Shown piece after piece: positions 43,434 to 55,715 of a DNA stretch of 64,000 nt. Each line of letters starts with the position of its first letter. The stretch's first letter is position 1. The translations under genes were made by a program, and so were the position numbers. The notes beneath the pieces were generated by a model that saw only the letters and a program-made list of their open reading frames with translations, had not been told where the DNA came from and did no database searches. Origin of the DNA: Pisaster brevispinus (taxonomy: Eukaryota; Echinodermata; Asteroidea; Forcipulatida; Asteriidae). The stretch spans positions 186,001 to 250,000 of the forward strand of contig JAMKCF010000081.1 in NCBI GenBank assembly GCA_023634235.1. The letters run 5' to 3'.

Positions 43434-44943
43434 CTAGATAATTACAAATAAAACTTGGTAAATGATGAATTAATCCTGGTTAATGACGAGTTAGTCCAGG
43501 TTAATTACAAATAAAGCTTTGTCGATGACAAATTCGTCCTTGTTAGTGACAAATTCATTCTGATTAGTGATGTGCTAAAACTGGTCAATGATAAAATTAA
43601 ACCTGGCTATCATTCGATACTGAAAAGTATAACTATTAAACCTGGTTACGTGAAGTGAGTCATAACCGATAACCAACAACCAATAACCAGTGACCAATAT
43701 TAATAAGCCATAACCAATAACTATGGGGGATGTGTTTAACTCCATGAGTTTGATTCTTTCCTGCAATTGGATAATAGAAATTTGAAAATGAAAACCAACT
43801 TTTGGGGCTTTTTCAAAATCTAGACTTGGACTTCGCCATCAATCTTGGAGCAGTGTGCATTTTTGGCCTGAGCCGAGGTTTGGAAGTAGCTTCTTGAGGG
43901 ACGTTACCTTCTTATAGAAGAAACGATTTGCAAGATGGTTGAGCACCATAGGGTTGCTGGAGTCTATCGTGTACGCCTATGTTTTTGGCTTTGAAGAATG
44001 TTTCCGTTGGCACAGAGCCCGAAATCCATTAGACCCCCAGAACATTCTGATTAACCGGATCATTGAATGTTCCAGCAGCTCAACAGACCAAGGCCCAATT
44101 TCATATAACCTGTAATCACAAAAACTTGCTCAGCAGAAACAGGTTACGAACCAACATTCCATTAAGTTTATTTTGTTGCCACTGGTACCCTGCTCATCTC
44201 TTACTAAGTAAAGAAATTTGCTAAGCAGAATTTTCTGCTTAACGGCTTTATGAAGAATGAGCACGTGCTGGAATGCGTATCCAATCTCATTAGAGACTGT
44301 ACATAGAATTATGAGCTCTCACAGAGTTACTGCACGTGCACGCACTCCCTCCACATAGTATCTATGCAGGCGAAGCTTGAACTTTGGGGGAAAAATCCAC
44401 ACGACCACGTACACGTCTTGTGGCTCAACATTTTTACTGAACCAGAATGTTTTGTTACAAGACCAGAATCAAAATAAGAAAAACCTTCCTGACCCAGTTT
44501 TACTGTGCATTTAAGTTAACTGCATTTATTTGAACTTAAGCGCTATTGACATGTAAGAGAGGATTGATTTTTATTTGTCTTCATGGGTATTAAGTATAGT
44601 TCATGATGTCAGTACTCAGTAGAATTGAAAGGTATTTTATCAGACTCAAAGTCAACATTTGAACATATTACTTTTTGGGTCAAGATGTTACATAGTGAGG
44701 TATTATTCTTCAATAATATTAAATAAAAAAACACAAGACCGCATGACTTGTCGAGCCAAAAGTTTACTGGCCCGACACCAAAACTACTGGCCTTGGGTCT
44801 GTTGTCCAGTGTAAAATTCGAGCCCTAGCAGGGTGCATGTGCTCGCAAAGTAACTGGGTGAGAGATCACAATTCCATGTACAGCCACAGGACTGCTTCGA
44901 TCGAGACGACAAAAACAACTTTTAAAAATGTGAAAGAACATAC

Positions 44944-45150
44944 CGGTAGTTCGGTGAGTTCCAAGATCTGAGCCAACTCAATCCATGCCTCGACATCTTC
45001 CGGGAACTGATCGACGACCTTCTGGAGGTGACCCTTGGCAGTCTCCCTCTTGGTCTCATCACTGGATGTCACATAGAGAGACCCAAGAATCTTCATGGTC
45101 TCATAGTTACCTGGTTGGGCTTTCAGTACCTTCTCGAAGCACTGGGCAGC
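44944..45150 (-). pseudogene. CTR9: CTR9 AAQCFEK exon, array unit 3
   Basis: The 69-codon exon is open; a substitution changes ELTEVP to ELTELP next to the donor. Confidence 0.9.
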
Positions 45151-46970
45151 CTGGTTTGAAACAAGAGGAGTGCATTAGGTTTTGGTCAACATAGTGCTGA
45201 TTTACAGGCAAAAATCAAGAAAGAAACAATAAAAGTCACCAGTGAAACTTTCAGCTGAATAATGTCAACTTTTTGAGAAAATGAAAACAAAAAATAAATA
45301 CATTTCAACAATAAACTTGTTAATCTTTGCATGGTGAGGTATAAATGTATATTCGGTTTGCGGTAACACCACGTGTATATGTGAGCTGGGTGCGCTCTAT
45401 TCTGTACTTTATTCTGGCTGGAAAGGAGAGGGAATGGAGAAACAGCTGTTGGAGTTGGTGGGATATAACAGCACTTTGATTAATTAAAGAAACAAACAAC
45501 TAACCAAATACATTCACAGCTATTACTGTAAAAATGTGTCCATCCATAATCACATTACACTAAACCATAAAGGTTCAAGAAGTTGAAGGGTTTAAAAAGT
45601 AAACACTTAATTGTTGATCTCACTTCAATTCAGAATAAAAGATAGATAAATTAAAACAAAAGATACAAAAAAATGAAAAGCAAACTTATCCCCAAATGAA
45701 CAATCTCTATAAAAGAAATAATGAGAAACTTTACTATTGTAAAGAAACACTTGGTAATTTAACACTGCAGCTAATCGGTTTACGGTTAGACCCAAAAATA
45801 AACCTCTCTTATAATAAATAAGAATGAGCAGTTCTCGCCCTCTCTCTGGTCACTTTATCTACACTAGACTAAAATAAAGAAAGACATAAGACAAGCAAAG
45901 AAAAACTTAACAGAGATAAAAACCACTAAAATAAACAACAGGCCAGAGCCAGGCCTTCTGCATGTTAAATCAGGCCCCCAGGGCATAGAGTTATTACCCT
46001 ACTGTGGTCACTACTAATCCTATGGCCACCTAGGGCTGGGGCTACCCTGCCATGCATCTCATACACTACATAACCTATAGTATACAATAAAATGGGGGCA
46101 CAGGCTAAAACATGAAACCAATATCTACATGTAGGTACTCCTAGAATACTCAAAGTTAAATAAAAGTCTGTACAGTAAAGTAAAAATTAATGGATCCTAT
46201 AACTCGAAAGGAAAACCTAAAACAAAAGACAATCCTAAGAATACACTCCTGTTTGAAGAGAACTTATACGCATATAATTTCACTCCTGACCAAAAGGCCG
46301 TTAAATCGTATAATGAACAATTTATAAAAACTGTAAACACTTCAAAGTTAGTGTATGCCAATTCTTCAATTTAAAGTTGATCAAAAAATATGTCCACTCT
46401 ATCTATACACTATCTTCTTCTATTAAATGTTGAACACTAGATAAAATAAAATACAAAGTAACTTTTCCTACCTGGAAAGGAGAGGGGATGGAGAAACAGC
46501 TGTTGGAGTAGGTGGGATATAACAGCACAGAAGCCAGCATGCTAGGCCCCACCAACCCCACCACTGGATCAACCAGTTCAGAGGTCAACATAGACAGTCC
46601 ACTTTCCAGCAGGGGTTACCAAAACAATAGAGTTTGTAATGAGTGAATAAGACCTATGGATTAAATGGGGTTAACATACAACAACAACATTTCATAAATG
46701 AGGGGGCCTCATTTACATATATCTACTAGCTATGTAGATTTGTTCTTAAAGAACTAGGTCTTGCTTTTTATTCTACTGCCGGAAAAATTGAGAGACTACT
46801 TCGGGAGATTACTTAGTTCTGAAAAGAACTGTCCAGCTTATTAGCTACTACCTGGGCGGAGGGTAGGAAATCGGCCAGGACTACAACTTTAGCTTAATAG
46901 TGGATCAGATCGAGGGGACTTCTCGTTATTAACCTCACTGCCACGGAGTGAGTTCTTAATTGGTTAATTG

Positions 46971-47014
46971 GTCTCAACGTTTCAACTAGCTTGCTCTAGT
47001 CATCGTCAGGAGAC
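46971..47014 (-). ncRNA. hammerhead-ribozyme-like motif (unit 3)
   Basis: As unit 2, but the base pair closing stem II next to GAAA is changed (CTAGTT-GAAA), giving a possible G-U pair. Confidence 0.4.
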
Positions 47015-47300
47015 AAAAATGACAAATCCAGTTTTACAGGAGTCCAGTGTTGAAGGTCTCAAGACCTGCAGGTCTGTTCTCGAGACCATCTTGAGACCTT
47101 TTTGTGGTCTCAGTCTTGGTCTGCAAAAGTCTCGGTCTGGGAAGGGCTGGTCTCAGTTCCGGGTCTCAGATGCTCAGATTTCGGTCACTGGTCTCGATCT
47201 CAGACTTCCAGGTCTGGACTACAACACTGCAGGAGTCCTTACAGTAATACATTACAGAGATTTACAATCATTCTCTTGACTCACGTTCGCATACTCTCAC

Positions 47301-47415
47301 ATTCCCCCCGATGGATGTACATCTGCCCCAAACCAAAGTGCGGCAAAACGATTAGCTGTGGATGCAAACTGGGAGGCTTGCATGGTAGTAGTACTGGAAA
47401 GCTTGGTCGTGGTCA
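47301..47415 (-). pseudogene. CTR9: CTR9 DHDQAF exon, array unit 3
   Basis: It has the same frameshift pattern as units 1 and 2. Confidence 0.85.
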
Positions 47416-47963
47416 CTGTAGAGAGGAACGCAGAAGGTTATTGTCCACATAAATCCGTCAGAATTCAGCAGCCGCGTCCTGGCCGAGCAGTCAACCACAC
47501 CAGACACAAGCTCTGGTGTTTCTGATCTGGGCCCAATTTCATAGAGCTGCTTAAGCACAAAAACCAGCTAAGCACAACAAAATGATACTTACCAGAATAA
47601 GATCACCAGCCAAACTACCATGACTGGTATCCTGCTCATTTCTGCTAAGCAGAAAAATGTTAAGCAATATTTTCTGCTTAAGCAGCTCTATGAAATTGGG
47701 CCCAGAGTTTGATTTGAGTCTCGGTCTTGATATTTGCGTCCTTACCTGCTTACATTCCTTAAGCAAGACACTTGAGCATTATCATTTCATGTTTTGGACG
47801 GGATGTAAAAAAGTGTTTTGTGTAATGAGTGTAGAAGAACCTAGTACACTTAATTGTAAAGAGAGGGGGTTTTCCCTAGTATTTGGGTTTGATTTGGCAC
47901 TTAATCCAAACAATACGCTGGCTTGTACATGGGGAGAACCATGAGTGGGGTGGGAATCCTTAC

Positions 47964-48071
47964 CTGTACATGGAAGGCTCTTGTGAGTTGGTAGCAGCTT
48001 TCCGCCTGCGTTGCTTCATTGTCTGTACCGTGGAATGCATGCAGAGCAAGATGTTGCACCTTCGTATAATC
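47964..48071 (-). pseudogene. CTR9: CTR9 DYTKVQHL exon, array unit 3
   Basis: The 36-codon exon is open, with the CAG|GTAAGG donor kept. Confidence 0.9.
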
Positions 48072-49231
48072 CTAGATAATTACAAATAAAACTTGGTAAA
48101 TGATGAATTAATCCTGGTTAATGACGAGTTAGTCCAGGTTAATTACAAATAAAGCTTTGTCGATGACAAATTCGTCCTTGTTAGTGACAAATTCATTCTG
48201 ATTAGTGATGTGCTAAAACTGGTCAATGATAAAATTAAACCTGGCTATCATTCGATACTGAAAAGTATAACTATTAAACCTGGTTACGTGAAGTGAGTCA
48301 TAACCGATAACCAACAACCAATAACCAGTGACCAATATTAATAAGCCATAACCAATAACTATGGGGGATGTGTTTAACTCCATGAGTTTGATTCTTTCCT
48401 GCAATTGGATAATAGAAATTTGAAAATGAAAACCAACTTTTGGGGCTTTTTCAAAATCTAGACTTGGACTTCGCCATCAATCTTGGAGCAGTGTGCATTT
48501 TTGGCCTGAGCCGAGGTTTGGAAGTAGCTTCTAGAGGGACGTTACCTTCTTATAGAAGAAACGATTTGCAAGATGGTTGAGCACCATAGGGTTGCTGGAG
48601 TCTATCGTGTACGCCTATGTTTTTGGCACGCACTCCCTCCACATAGTATCTATGCAGGCGAAGCTTGAACTTTGGGGGAAAAATCCACACGACCACGTAC
48701 ACGTCTTGTGGCTCAACATTTTTACTGAACCAGAATGTTTTGTTACAAGACCAGAATCAAAATAAGAAAAACCTTCCTGACCCAGTTTTACTGTGCATTT
48801 AAGTTAACTGCATTTATTTGAACTTAAGCGCTATTGACATGTAAGAGAGGATTGATTTTTATTTGTCTTCATGGGTATTAAGTATAGTTCATGATGTCAG
48901 TACTCAGTAGAATTGAAAGGTATTTTATCAGACTCAAAGTCAACATTTGAACATATTACTTTTTGGGTCAAGATGTTACATAGTGAGGTATTATTCTTCA
49001 ATAATATTAAATAAAAAAACACAAGACCGCATGACTTGTCGAGCCAAAAGTTTACTGGCCCGACACCAAAACTACTGGCCTTGGGTCTGTTGTCCAGTGT
49101 AAAATTCGAGCCCTAGCAGGGTGCATGTGCTCGCAAAGTAACTGGGTGAGAGATCACAATTCCATGTACAGCCACAGGACTGCTTCGATCGAGACGACAA
49201 AAACAACTTTTAAAAATGTGAAAGAACATAC

Positions 49232-49438
49232 CGGTACTTCGGTGAGTTCCAAGATCTGAGCCAACTCAATCCATGCCTCGACATCTTCCGGGAACTGATC
49301 GACGACCTTCTGGAGGTGACCCTTGGCAGTCTCCCTCTTGGTCTCATCACTGGATGTCACATAGAGAGACCCAAGAATCTTCATGGTCTCATAGTTACCT
49401 GGTTGGGCTTTCAGTACCTTCTCGAAGCACTGGGCAGC
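49232..49438 (-). pseudogene. CTR9: CTR9 AAQCFEK exon, array unit 4
   Basis: The 69-codon exon is open and reads ELTEVP, as in unit 1. Confidence 0.9.
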
Positions 49439-51259
49439 CTGGTTTGAAACAAGAGGAGTGCATTAGGTTTTGGTCAACATAGTGCTGATTTACAGGCAAA
49501 AATCAAGAAAGAAACAATAAAAGTCACCAGTGAAACTTTCAGCTGAATAATGTCAACTTTTTGAGAAAATGAAAACAAAAAATAAATACATTTCAACAAT
49601 AAACTTGTTGAGGCTTTGCATGGTGAGGTATAAATGTATATTCGGTTTGCGGTAACACCACGTGTATATGTGAGCTGGGTGCGTTCTATTCTGTACTTTA
49701 TTCTGGCTGGAAAGGAGAGGGAATGGAGAGACAGCTGTTGGAGTTGGTGGGATATAACAGCACTTTGATTATTTAAAGAAACAAACAACTAACCAAATAC
49801 ATTCACAGCTATTACTGTAAAAATGTGTCCATCCATAATCACATTACACTAAACCATAAAGGTTCAAGAAGTTGAAGGGTTTAAAAAGTAAACACTTAAT
49901 TGTTGATCTCACTTCAATTCAGAATAAAAGATAGATAAATTAAAACAAAAGATACAAAAAAATGAAAAGCAAACTTATCCCCAAATGAACAATCTCTATA
50001 AAAGAAATAATGAGAAACTTTACTATTGTAAAGAAACACTTGGTAATTTAACACTGCAGCTAATCGGTTTACTGTTAGACCCAAAAATAAACCTCTCTTA
50101 TAATAAATAAGAATGAGCAGTTCTCGCCCTCTCTCTGGTCACTTTATCTACACTAGACTAAAATAAAGAAAGACATAAGACAAGCAAAGAAAAACTTAAC
50201 AGAGATAAAAACCACTAAAATAAACAACAGGCCAGAGCCAGGCCTTCTGCATGTTAAATCAGGCCCCCAGGGCATAGAGTTATTACCCTACTGTGGTCAC
50301 TACTAATCCTATGGCCACCTAGGGCTGGGGCTACCCTGCCATGCATCTCATACACTACATAACCTATAGTATACAATAAAATGGGGGCACAGGCTAAAAC
50401 ATGAAACCAATATCTACATGTAGGTACTCCTAGAATACTCAAAGTTAAATAAAAGTCTGTACAGTAAAGTAAAAATTAATGGATCCTATAACTCAAAAGG
50501 AAAACCTAGAACAAAAGACAATCCTAAGAATACACTCCTGTTTGAAGAGAACTTATACGCATATAATTTCACTCCTGACCAAAAGGCCGTTAAATCGTAT
50601 ATTGAACAATTTATAAAAACTGTAAACACTTCAAAGTTAGTGTATGCCAATTCTTCAATTTAAAGTTGATCAAAAAATATGTCCACTCTATCTATACACT
50701 ATCTTCTTCTATTAAATGTTGAACACTAGATAAAATAAAATACAAAGTAACTTTTCCTACCTGGAAAGGAGAGGGGATGGAGAAACAGCTGTTGGAGTAG
50801 GTGGGATATAACAGCACAGAAGCCAGCATGCTAGGCCCCACCAACCCCACCACTGGATCAACCAGTTCAGAGGTCAACATAGACAGTCCACTTTCCAGCA
50901 GGGGTTACCAAAACAATAGAGTTTGTAATGAGTGAATAAGACCTATGGATTAAATGGGGTTAACATACAACAACAACATTTCATAAATGAGGGGGCCTCA
51001 TTTACATATATCTACTAGCTATGTAGATTTGTTCTTAAAGAACTAGGTCTTGCTTTTTATTCTACTGCCGGAAAAATTGAGAGACTACTTCGGGAGATTA
51101 CTTAGTTCTGAAAAGAACTGTCCAGCTTATTAGCTACTACCTGGGCGGAGGGTAGGAAATCGGCCAGGACTACAACTTTAGCTTAATAGTGGATCAGATC
51201 GAGGGGACTTCTCGTTATTAACCTCACTGCCACGGAGTGAGTTCTTAATTGGTTAATTG

Positions 51260-51303
51260 GTCTCAACGTTTCGACTAGCTTGCTCTAGTCATCGTCAGGA
51301 GAC
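51260..51303 (-). ncRNA. hammerhead-ribozyme-like motif (unit 4)
   Basis: Identical in stem and core sequence to the unit 2 motif, with intact stem I (GTCTC/GAGAC) and stem II (GACTAG/CTAGTC). Confidence 0.45.
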
Positions 51304-51589
51304 AAAAATGACAAATCCAGTTTTACAGGAGTCCAGTGTTGAAGGTCTCAAGACCTGCAGGTCTGTTCTCGAGACCATCTTGAGACCTTTTTGTGGTCTC
51401 AGTCTTGGTCTGCAAAAGTCTCGGTCTGGGAAGGGCTGGTCTCAGTTCCGGGTCTCAGATGTTCAGATTTCGGTCACTGGTCTCGATCTCAGACTTCCAG
51501 GTCTGGACTACAACACTGCAGGAGTCCTTACAGTAATACATTACATAGATTTACAATCATTCTCTTGACTCACGTTCGCATACTCTCAT

Positions 51590-51704
51590 ATTCCCCCCGG
51601 TGGATGTACATCTGCCCCAAACCAAAGTGCGGCAAAACGATTAGCTGTGGATGCAAACTGGAAGGCTTGCATTGTAGTAGTACTGGAAAGCTTGGTCGTG
51701 GTCA
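51590..51704 (-). pseudogene. CTR9: CTR9 DHDQAF exon, array unit 4
   Basis: It has the same frameshifts, plus an H to N change (YYYNA) private to this unit. Confidence 0.85.
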
Positions 51705-52253
51705 CTGTAGAGAGGAACGCAGAAGGTTATTGTCCACATAAATCCGTCAGAATTCAGCAGCCGCGTCCTGGCCGAGCAGTCAACCACACCAGACACAAGC
51801 TCTGGTGTTTCTGATCTGGGCCCAATTTCATAGAGCTGCTTAAGCACAAAAACCAGCTAAGCACAACAAAATGATACTTACCAGAATAAGATTACCAGCC
51901 AAACTACCATGGCTGGTATCCTGCTCATTTCTGCTAAGCAGAAAAATGTTAAGCAATATTTTCTGCTTAAGCAGCTCTATGAAATTGGGCCCAGAGTTTG
52001 ATTTGAGTCTCGGTCTTGATATTTGCGTCCTTACCTGCTTACATTCCTTAAGCAAGACACTTGAGCATTATCACTTCATGTTTTGGACGGGATGTAAAAA
52101 AGTGTTTTGTGTAATGAGTGTAGAAGAACCTAGTACACTTAATTGTAAAGAGAGGGGGTTTTCCCTAGTATTTGGGTTTGATTTGGCACTTAATCCAAAC
52201 AATACGCTGGCTTGTACATGGGGAGAACCATGAGTGGGGTGGGAATCCTTTAC

Positions 52254-52361
52254 TTGTACATGGAAGGCTCTTGTGAGTTGGTAGCAGCTTTCCGCCTGCG
52301 TTGCTTCATTGTCTGTACCGTGGAATGCATGCAGAGCAAGATGTTGCACCTTCGTATAATC
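52254..52361 (-). pseudogene. CTR9: CTR9 DYTKVQHL exon, array unit 4
   Basis: Open, but its donor has changed from CAG|GTAAGG to CAA|GTAAAG, weakening it compared with the other units. Confidence 0.88.
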
Positions 52362-52835
52362 CTAGATAATTACAAATAAAACTTGGTAAATGATGAATTA
52401 ATCCTGGTTAATGACGAGTTAGTCCAGGTTAATTACAAATAAAGCTTTGTCGATGACAAATTCGTCCTTGTTAGTGACAAATTCATTCTGATTAGTGATG
52501 TGCTAAAACTGGTCAATGATAAAATTAAACCTGGCTATCATTCGATACTGAAAAGTATAACTATTAAACCTGGTTACGTGAAGTGAGTCATAACCGATAA
52601 CCAACAACCAATAACCAGTGACCAATATTAATAATCCATAACCAATAACTATGGGGGATGTGTTTAACTCCATGAGTTTGATTCTTTCCTGCAATTGGAT
52701 AATAGAAATTTGAAAATGAAAACCAACTTTTGGGGCTTTTTCAAAATCTAGACTTGGACTTCGCCATCAATCTTGGAGCAGTGTGCACTTTTGGCCTGAG
52801 CCGAGGTTTGGAAGTAGCTTCTTGAGGGACGTTAC

Positions 52836-53092
52836 CTTCTTAAAGAAGAAACGATTTGCAAGATGGTTGAGCACCATAGGGTTGCTGGAGTCTATCGTGT
52901 ACGCCTTGGAGAGAAGCTGGACTCCAGTCCGTATGGAATCTGTTGCTTTACTGTCGATTTCTAGGTATGCAAGGCCAACGATGGTGCCCACACACTTCAG
53001 ATCAAGTTCCAGGGCCCGCTAGAAGGCCAGGCGTGCTTTCTCCGGTTTGTTTAGCTTATTGAAGCAGTGGCCAATGCCAAGGCGAACAGCAG
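52836..53092 (-). pseudogene. CTR9: CTR9 TPR exon, full length, with in-frame TAG
   Basis: From CACAG to AAG|GTAACG the frame reads [46 protein letters not shown], then …[22 protein letters not shown]9 has LAFSRALEL, so a serine codon TCG has become TAG. This is the only complete copy of the exon truncated at the other unit junctions, showing that the array grew from here towards lower coordinates. Confidence 0.9.
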
Positions 53093-53149
53093 CTGTGTTT
53101 AATAGTATCAAAAATATTAAAATGTCAATAACTGTCGTTGATCACTAGA

Positions 53150-53290
53150 TGAATCCAGTAACAACTGAGAGACATCGCCGATGAAAAGTTCTGAAACTAG
53201 GACCCCAATTCTAGGAGGCATGTTGAAACGATGGCTTTCCACTAGATTTCAAGGAGCTTTTACGAGCTGTACCCTCAGCACTAGAGAAGT
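53150..53290. repeat. dispersed repeat, uninterrupted copy
   Basis: TTCTGAAACTAGGACCCC, TTCTAGGAGGCA and GGAGCTTTTACGAGCTG match the sequence split by the fold-back element at 28457-29408. This copy serves as the empty site. Confidence 0.65.
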
Positions 53291-53559
53291 ACATCAAAGA
53301 TAATGGTTCTCTTAGGAAGAAAATAACAGCCATTTTCAGAGTATCTTATCTCCCAATATGTAGCATAATTTTATCCCTTTGGTTTCATATTCTCCAGAGT
53401 TGCCTCCTCCCCAGCAGTTTTCACATTTTTTTTAGTAGTTACTTATCTCAACTTCTGTCTTGTCAGATTATTTGTCCCCATCTTTGTCTTGTAATAATTA
53501 ATTAACTAAGTTAACTATTTCATTAATTAATTAAGTTTTTTTCTTTCTTTTTCTTGTTT

Positions 53560-53685
53560 TCTTCTAAAGGCACTCCACTACAAGCCTTGGCTTATGAGGA
53601 TCGTGCCTCCAAAATATTGTCTTTTGCATTCTGTTATATGCACTGTTAAGAATGGAAATAAATGTTATATTGAATTGAATTGGCA
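53560..53685 (+). mobile_element. LINE 3' end with (ATTGA)-type tail
   Basis: TGCACTGTTAAGAATGGAAA, TAAATGTTATATTGAATTGA and ATTG form an AATAAA-like signal and terminal short repeat typical of CR1/L2-like LINE 3' ends. Confidence 0.55.
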
Positions 53686-53788
53686 GACGTAAAAAGTCTC
53701 AACTCGGGCAAAAGTCTGAAATTTCTCATCCCTGAAGAGTTTCTCTTCAATAAAGGAACAACTTGGAGACAGCTGATTAAGATTGCAC

Positions 53789-53878
53789 CTGGGCAGCTAG
53801 GGTTTGTCCTCAGAGCCTTCTTGTAGAACGCCAACGCTCCTCGGTAGTCTTTCTTATTGAAGGTTATACAAGCTTTTC
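53789..53878 (-). pseudogene. CTR9: CTR9 exon, most upstream found
   Basis: Between CCTTTAG and a CCAG|GTGCAA donor: [20 protein letters not shown] then ALRTNPSCP. It aligns with CTR9 [30 protein letters not shown]. The phase fits the next exon exactly. No more N-terminal exon is seen up to the window end, so about the first 170 residues are missing. Confidence 0.92.
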
Positions 53879-55715
53879 CTAAAGGAAGTGGAAAATTGCA
53901 GACCAGGAAACTTAAATTTCTTGATGCTGTATAACTGAAGTTTTAACATGCAGTTTGGATTAAAAAGGGGAAACAAAGAACAAGTTTTGCAATTGTCTTG
54001 ATTCTGTAGAACTGAAATTATAACATGCACCTTTGATTAAAAGGGAAAATTATTTTGTTTGAAATTTTTTAGATCATCTCAACCAAATGTCCATATCATT
54101 GCTTTTGTGACCTTTTGCGCTAGTGCTCTACACTCTCTCTTTATTTTCCAATTTTGTGCTAGCAGTTTGCTCGATTGTCATGGCGATGCAAACAGTGATG
54201 AATCAATTTGTTTACACCCATTTCCCTTGAAACACAGATGCAAAGTGCTACCCAAACTAAATAAGTATTATTAACAAAGTGAAAAACCTCAATTGTATGA
54301 ACTTTCGTAGAACAAAGATGTGACATCAGGAAATGATATGCCACAACATATGTAACTATAATCAATCAATGAATCAATTCATGAAAAACCTATCCACATA
54401 ATTTCAGATGTTCATATGTTAACAGCTTAATAAGCAACAATTGTGGGAAATGAGAAATGAATAGTGACCATCTTGCTCATGAAAAATTGGGGACAAATAC
54501 AACTTTTTTCATCATTTTTCTGTAAACATAGGATCTAAGTTGCCTTTAGAAAATAAATATTCTTGATTAAAAAACCTTGGCTTGATGTACATGTTGATTA
54601 TGATTGAAATGCTTAAAGCCAAGTAAAAGTAAAAAACATACCTGCTGGAGATGGAATGGAAAGTCAAATACTGTCGGTTCTGCATGGGCTCTTAGTCACA
54701 TTGTTAAACCGGGTCCTACTAAATACCATCAACATGAATTACACCGTCTACACACCGTCAACACGCAGTCAACATATCCAAAAAACGTTATAATTCAGCA
54801 GAAGCAGTATTGGAACCTTAAATACTGGTCAATTCAACATTTGGCTTAACAACAGGAGGTTAAATGTCTAAAATTTGCCATTTTCAGTTCACAAAAAACT
54901 CTCCTAATGAGCAGCTCTACGAAATCAGCAGCTATTTTGCCTCGGAGGAGGGCGGACCATACCATTACACTAAAGGGACACTAATATCACACAACACACC
55001 GATACAGGGCAGTCGTTACGTGTGAATCTGGCAAAAGGATACCCGGGGCAAGAAATAAAATAATACGCAGGCCGTGAGGGGCCCCAGAAGATCAGGACTT
55101 AGGGCCTACATTTGAACGATGAAGTTAGGCATTTTGAATAACTACAAAATCTCCTGCCACACACAGCGTGGTTCACACGCATACACGACGGTCAATGCTG
55201 GAGACTCACTGATTGTGTACGCGTTCACTTTAATTACAAAAAGTAATATGTTTAATTCCTAAGATAAATAAATAGATCAATATTAATAATAATAAAATAA
55301 ATTAATGCCCCACTGTAAAGTATATTACGTTAGGCTAGTAGTACTTAGTTTTCATGTCATGATTTTAACTTAAGTGAGGCCATGAATGATCATGATGAAT
55401 CAGCTGATGAATGATCTGACATGTCTGATGCTAACCATGGATTTCCTTCCTCCATGTGCTAACGTACGGGGTACGAATAAGATCATGATAAGATGTATCC
55501 GACCTCCACTTTTTCACCCTTTTTCCAAACGTAATCTTTTTTTGCACAGGTAAGATTACATATAAGGTATTACGAGTGAAAACGTGGCAGTCAGTTACAA
55601 CATCTTTTCTGTCATTCTCAAAAATATGTCATTTGTTTTTTCTAATTTTACAGGCACGTGTCATCCCATGAGGCATGACTGAGGCATGACAGCTACTTTG
55701 CGACATGTATACTGA
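53879..55715. other. AT-rich region without supported gene
   Basis: Several short open frames on both strands are not conserved-looking. No further CTR9 exon, RNA gene or clear repeat was identified. Confidence 0.4.

Larger units (their letters stand above)
34696..52905. repeat. four-unit direct tandem array, about 4.64 kb per unit
   Basis: Units run 34696-39341 (4646 bp), 39342-43977 (4636 bp), 43978-48615 (4638 bp) and 48616-52905 (4290 bp). Each internal junction reads GTGTACGCC|TATGTTTTTGGC. The left edge (TCGGG|TATGTTTTTGGC) and right edge (GTGTACGCC|TTGGAGAGAAG) show the pre-duplication sequences, with at most a T as microhomology. Units differ by scattered substitutions and tiny indels. 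The fourth lacks about 350 bp near its start. Each holds three CTR9 exons, a truncated fourth, and several nested mobile elements. A collapsed or expanded assembly cannot be excluded. Confidence 0.92.
3293..53878 (-). pseudogene. CTR9: CTR9 (PAF1 complex subunit) duplicated pseudogene, 5'-truncated
   Basis: CTR9 is a nuclear tetratricopeptide-repeat scaffold of the PAF1 complex, which travels with RNA polymerase II and promotes histone modification during elongation. Minus-strand exons here cover roughly the first third to the acidic C-terminus, in the right order, with GT/AG splice sites. Conserved stretches include [51 protein letters not shown] and KTKNILVVTEPKPVRKGGGG. The N-terminal exons, the exons after KLKECKQSLLK and most of the coiled-coil region were not found. 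At least six in-frame stops and several frameshifts are spread over different exons. Retained introns exclude a processed copy. An assembly made from uncorrected reads is the main alternative, but substitution stops such as TAG and TGA, and lesions shared by tandem copies, favour a pseudogene. Confidence 0.85.

Noticed and set aside
35703..49482. Plus-strand 69-codon ORF in every array unit ([14 protein letters not shown])
   Set aside because: It is the antisense shadow of the CTR9 AAQCFEK exon.
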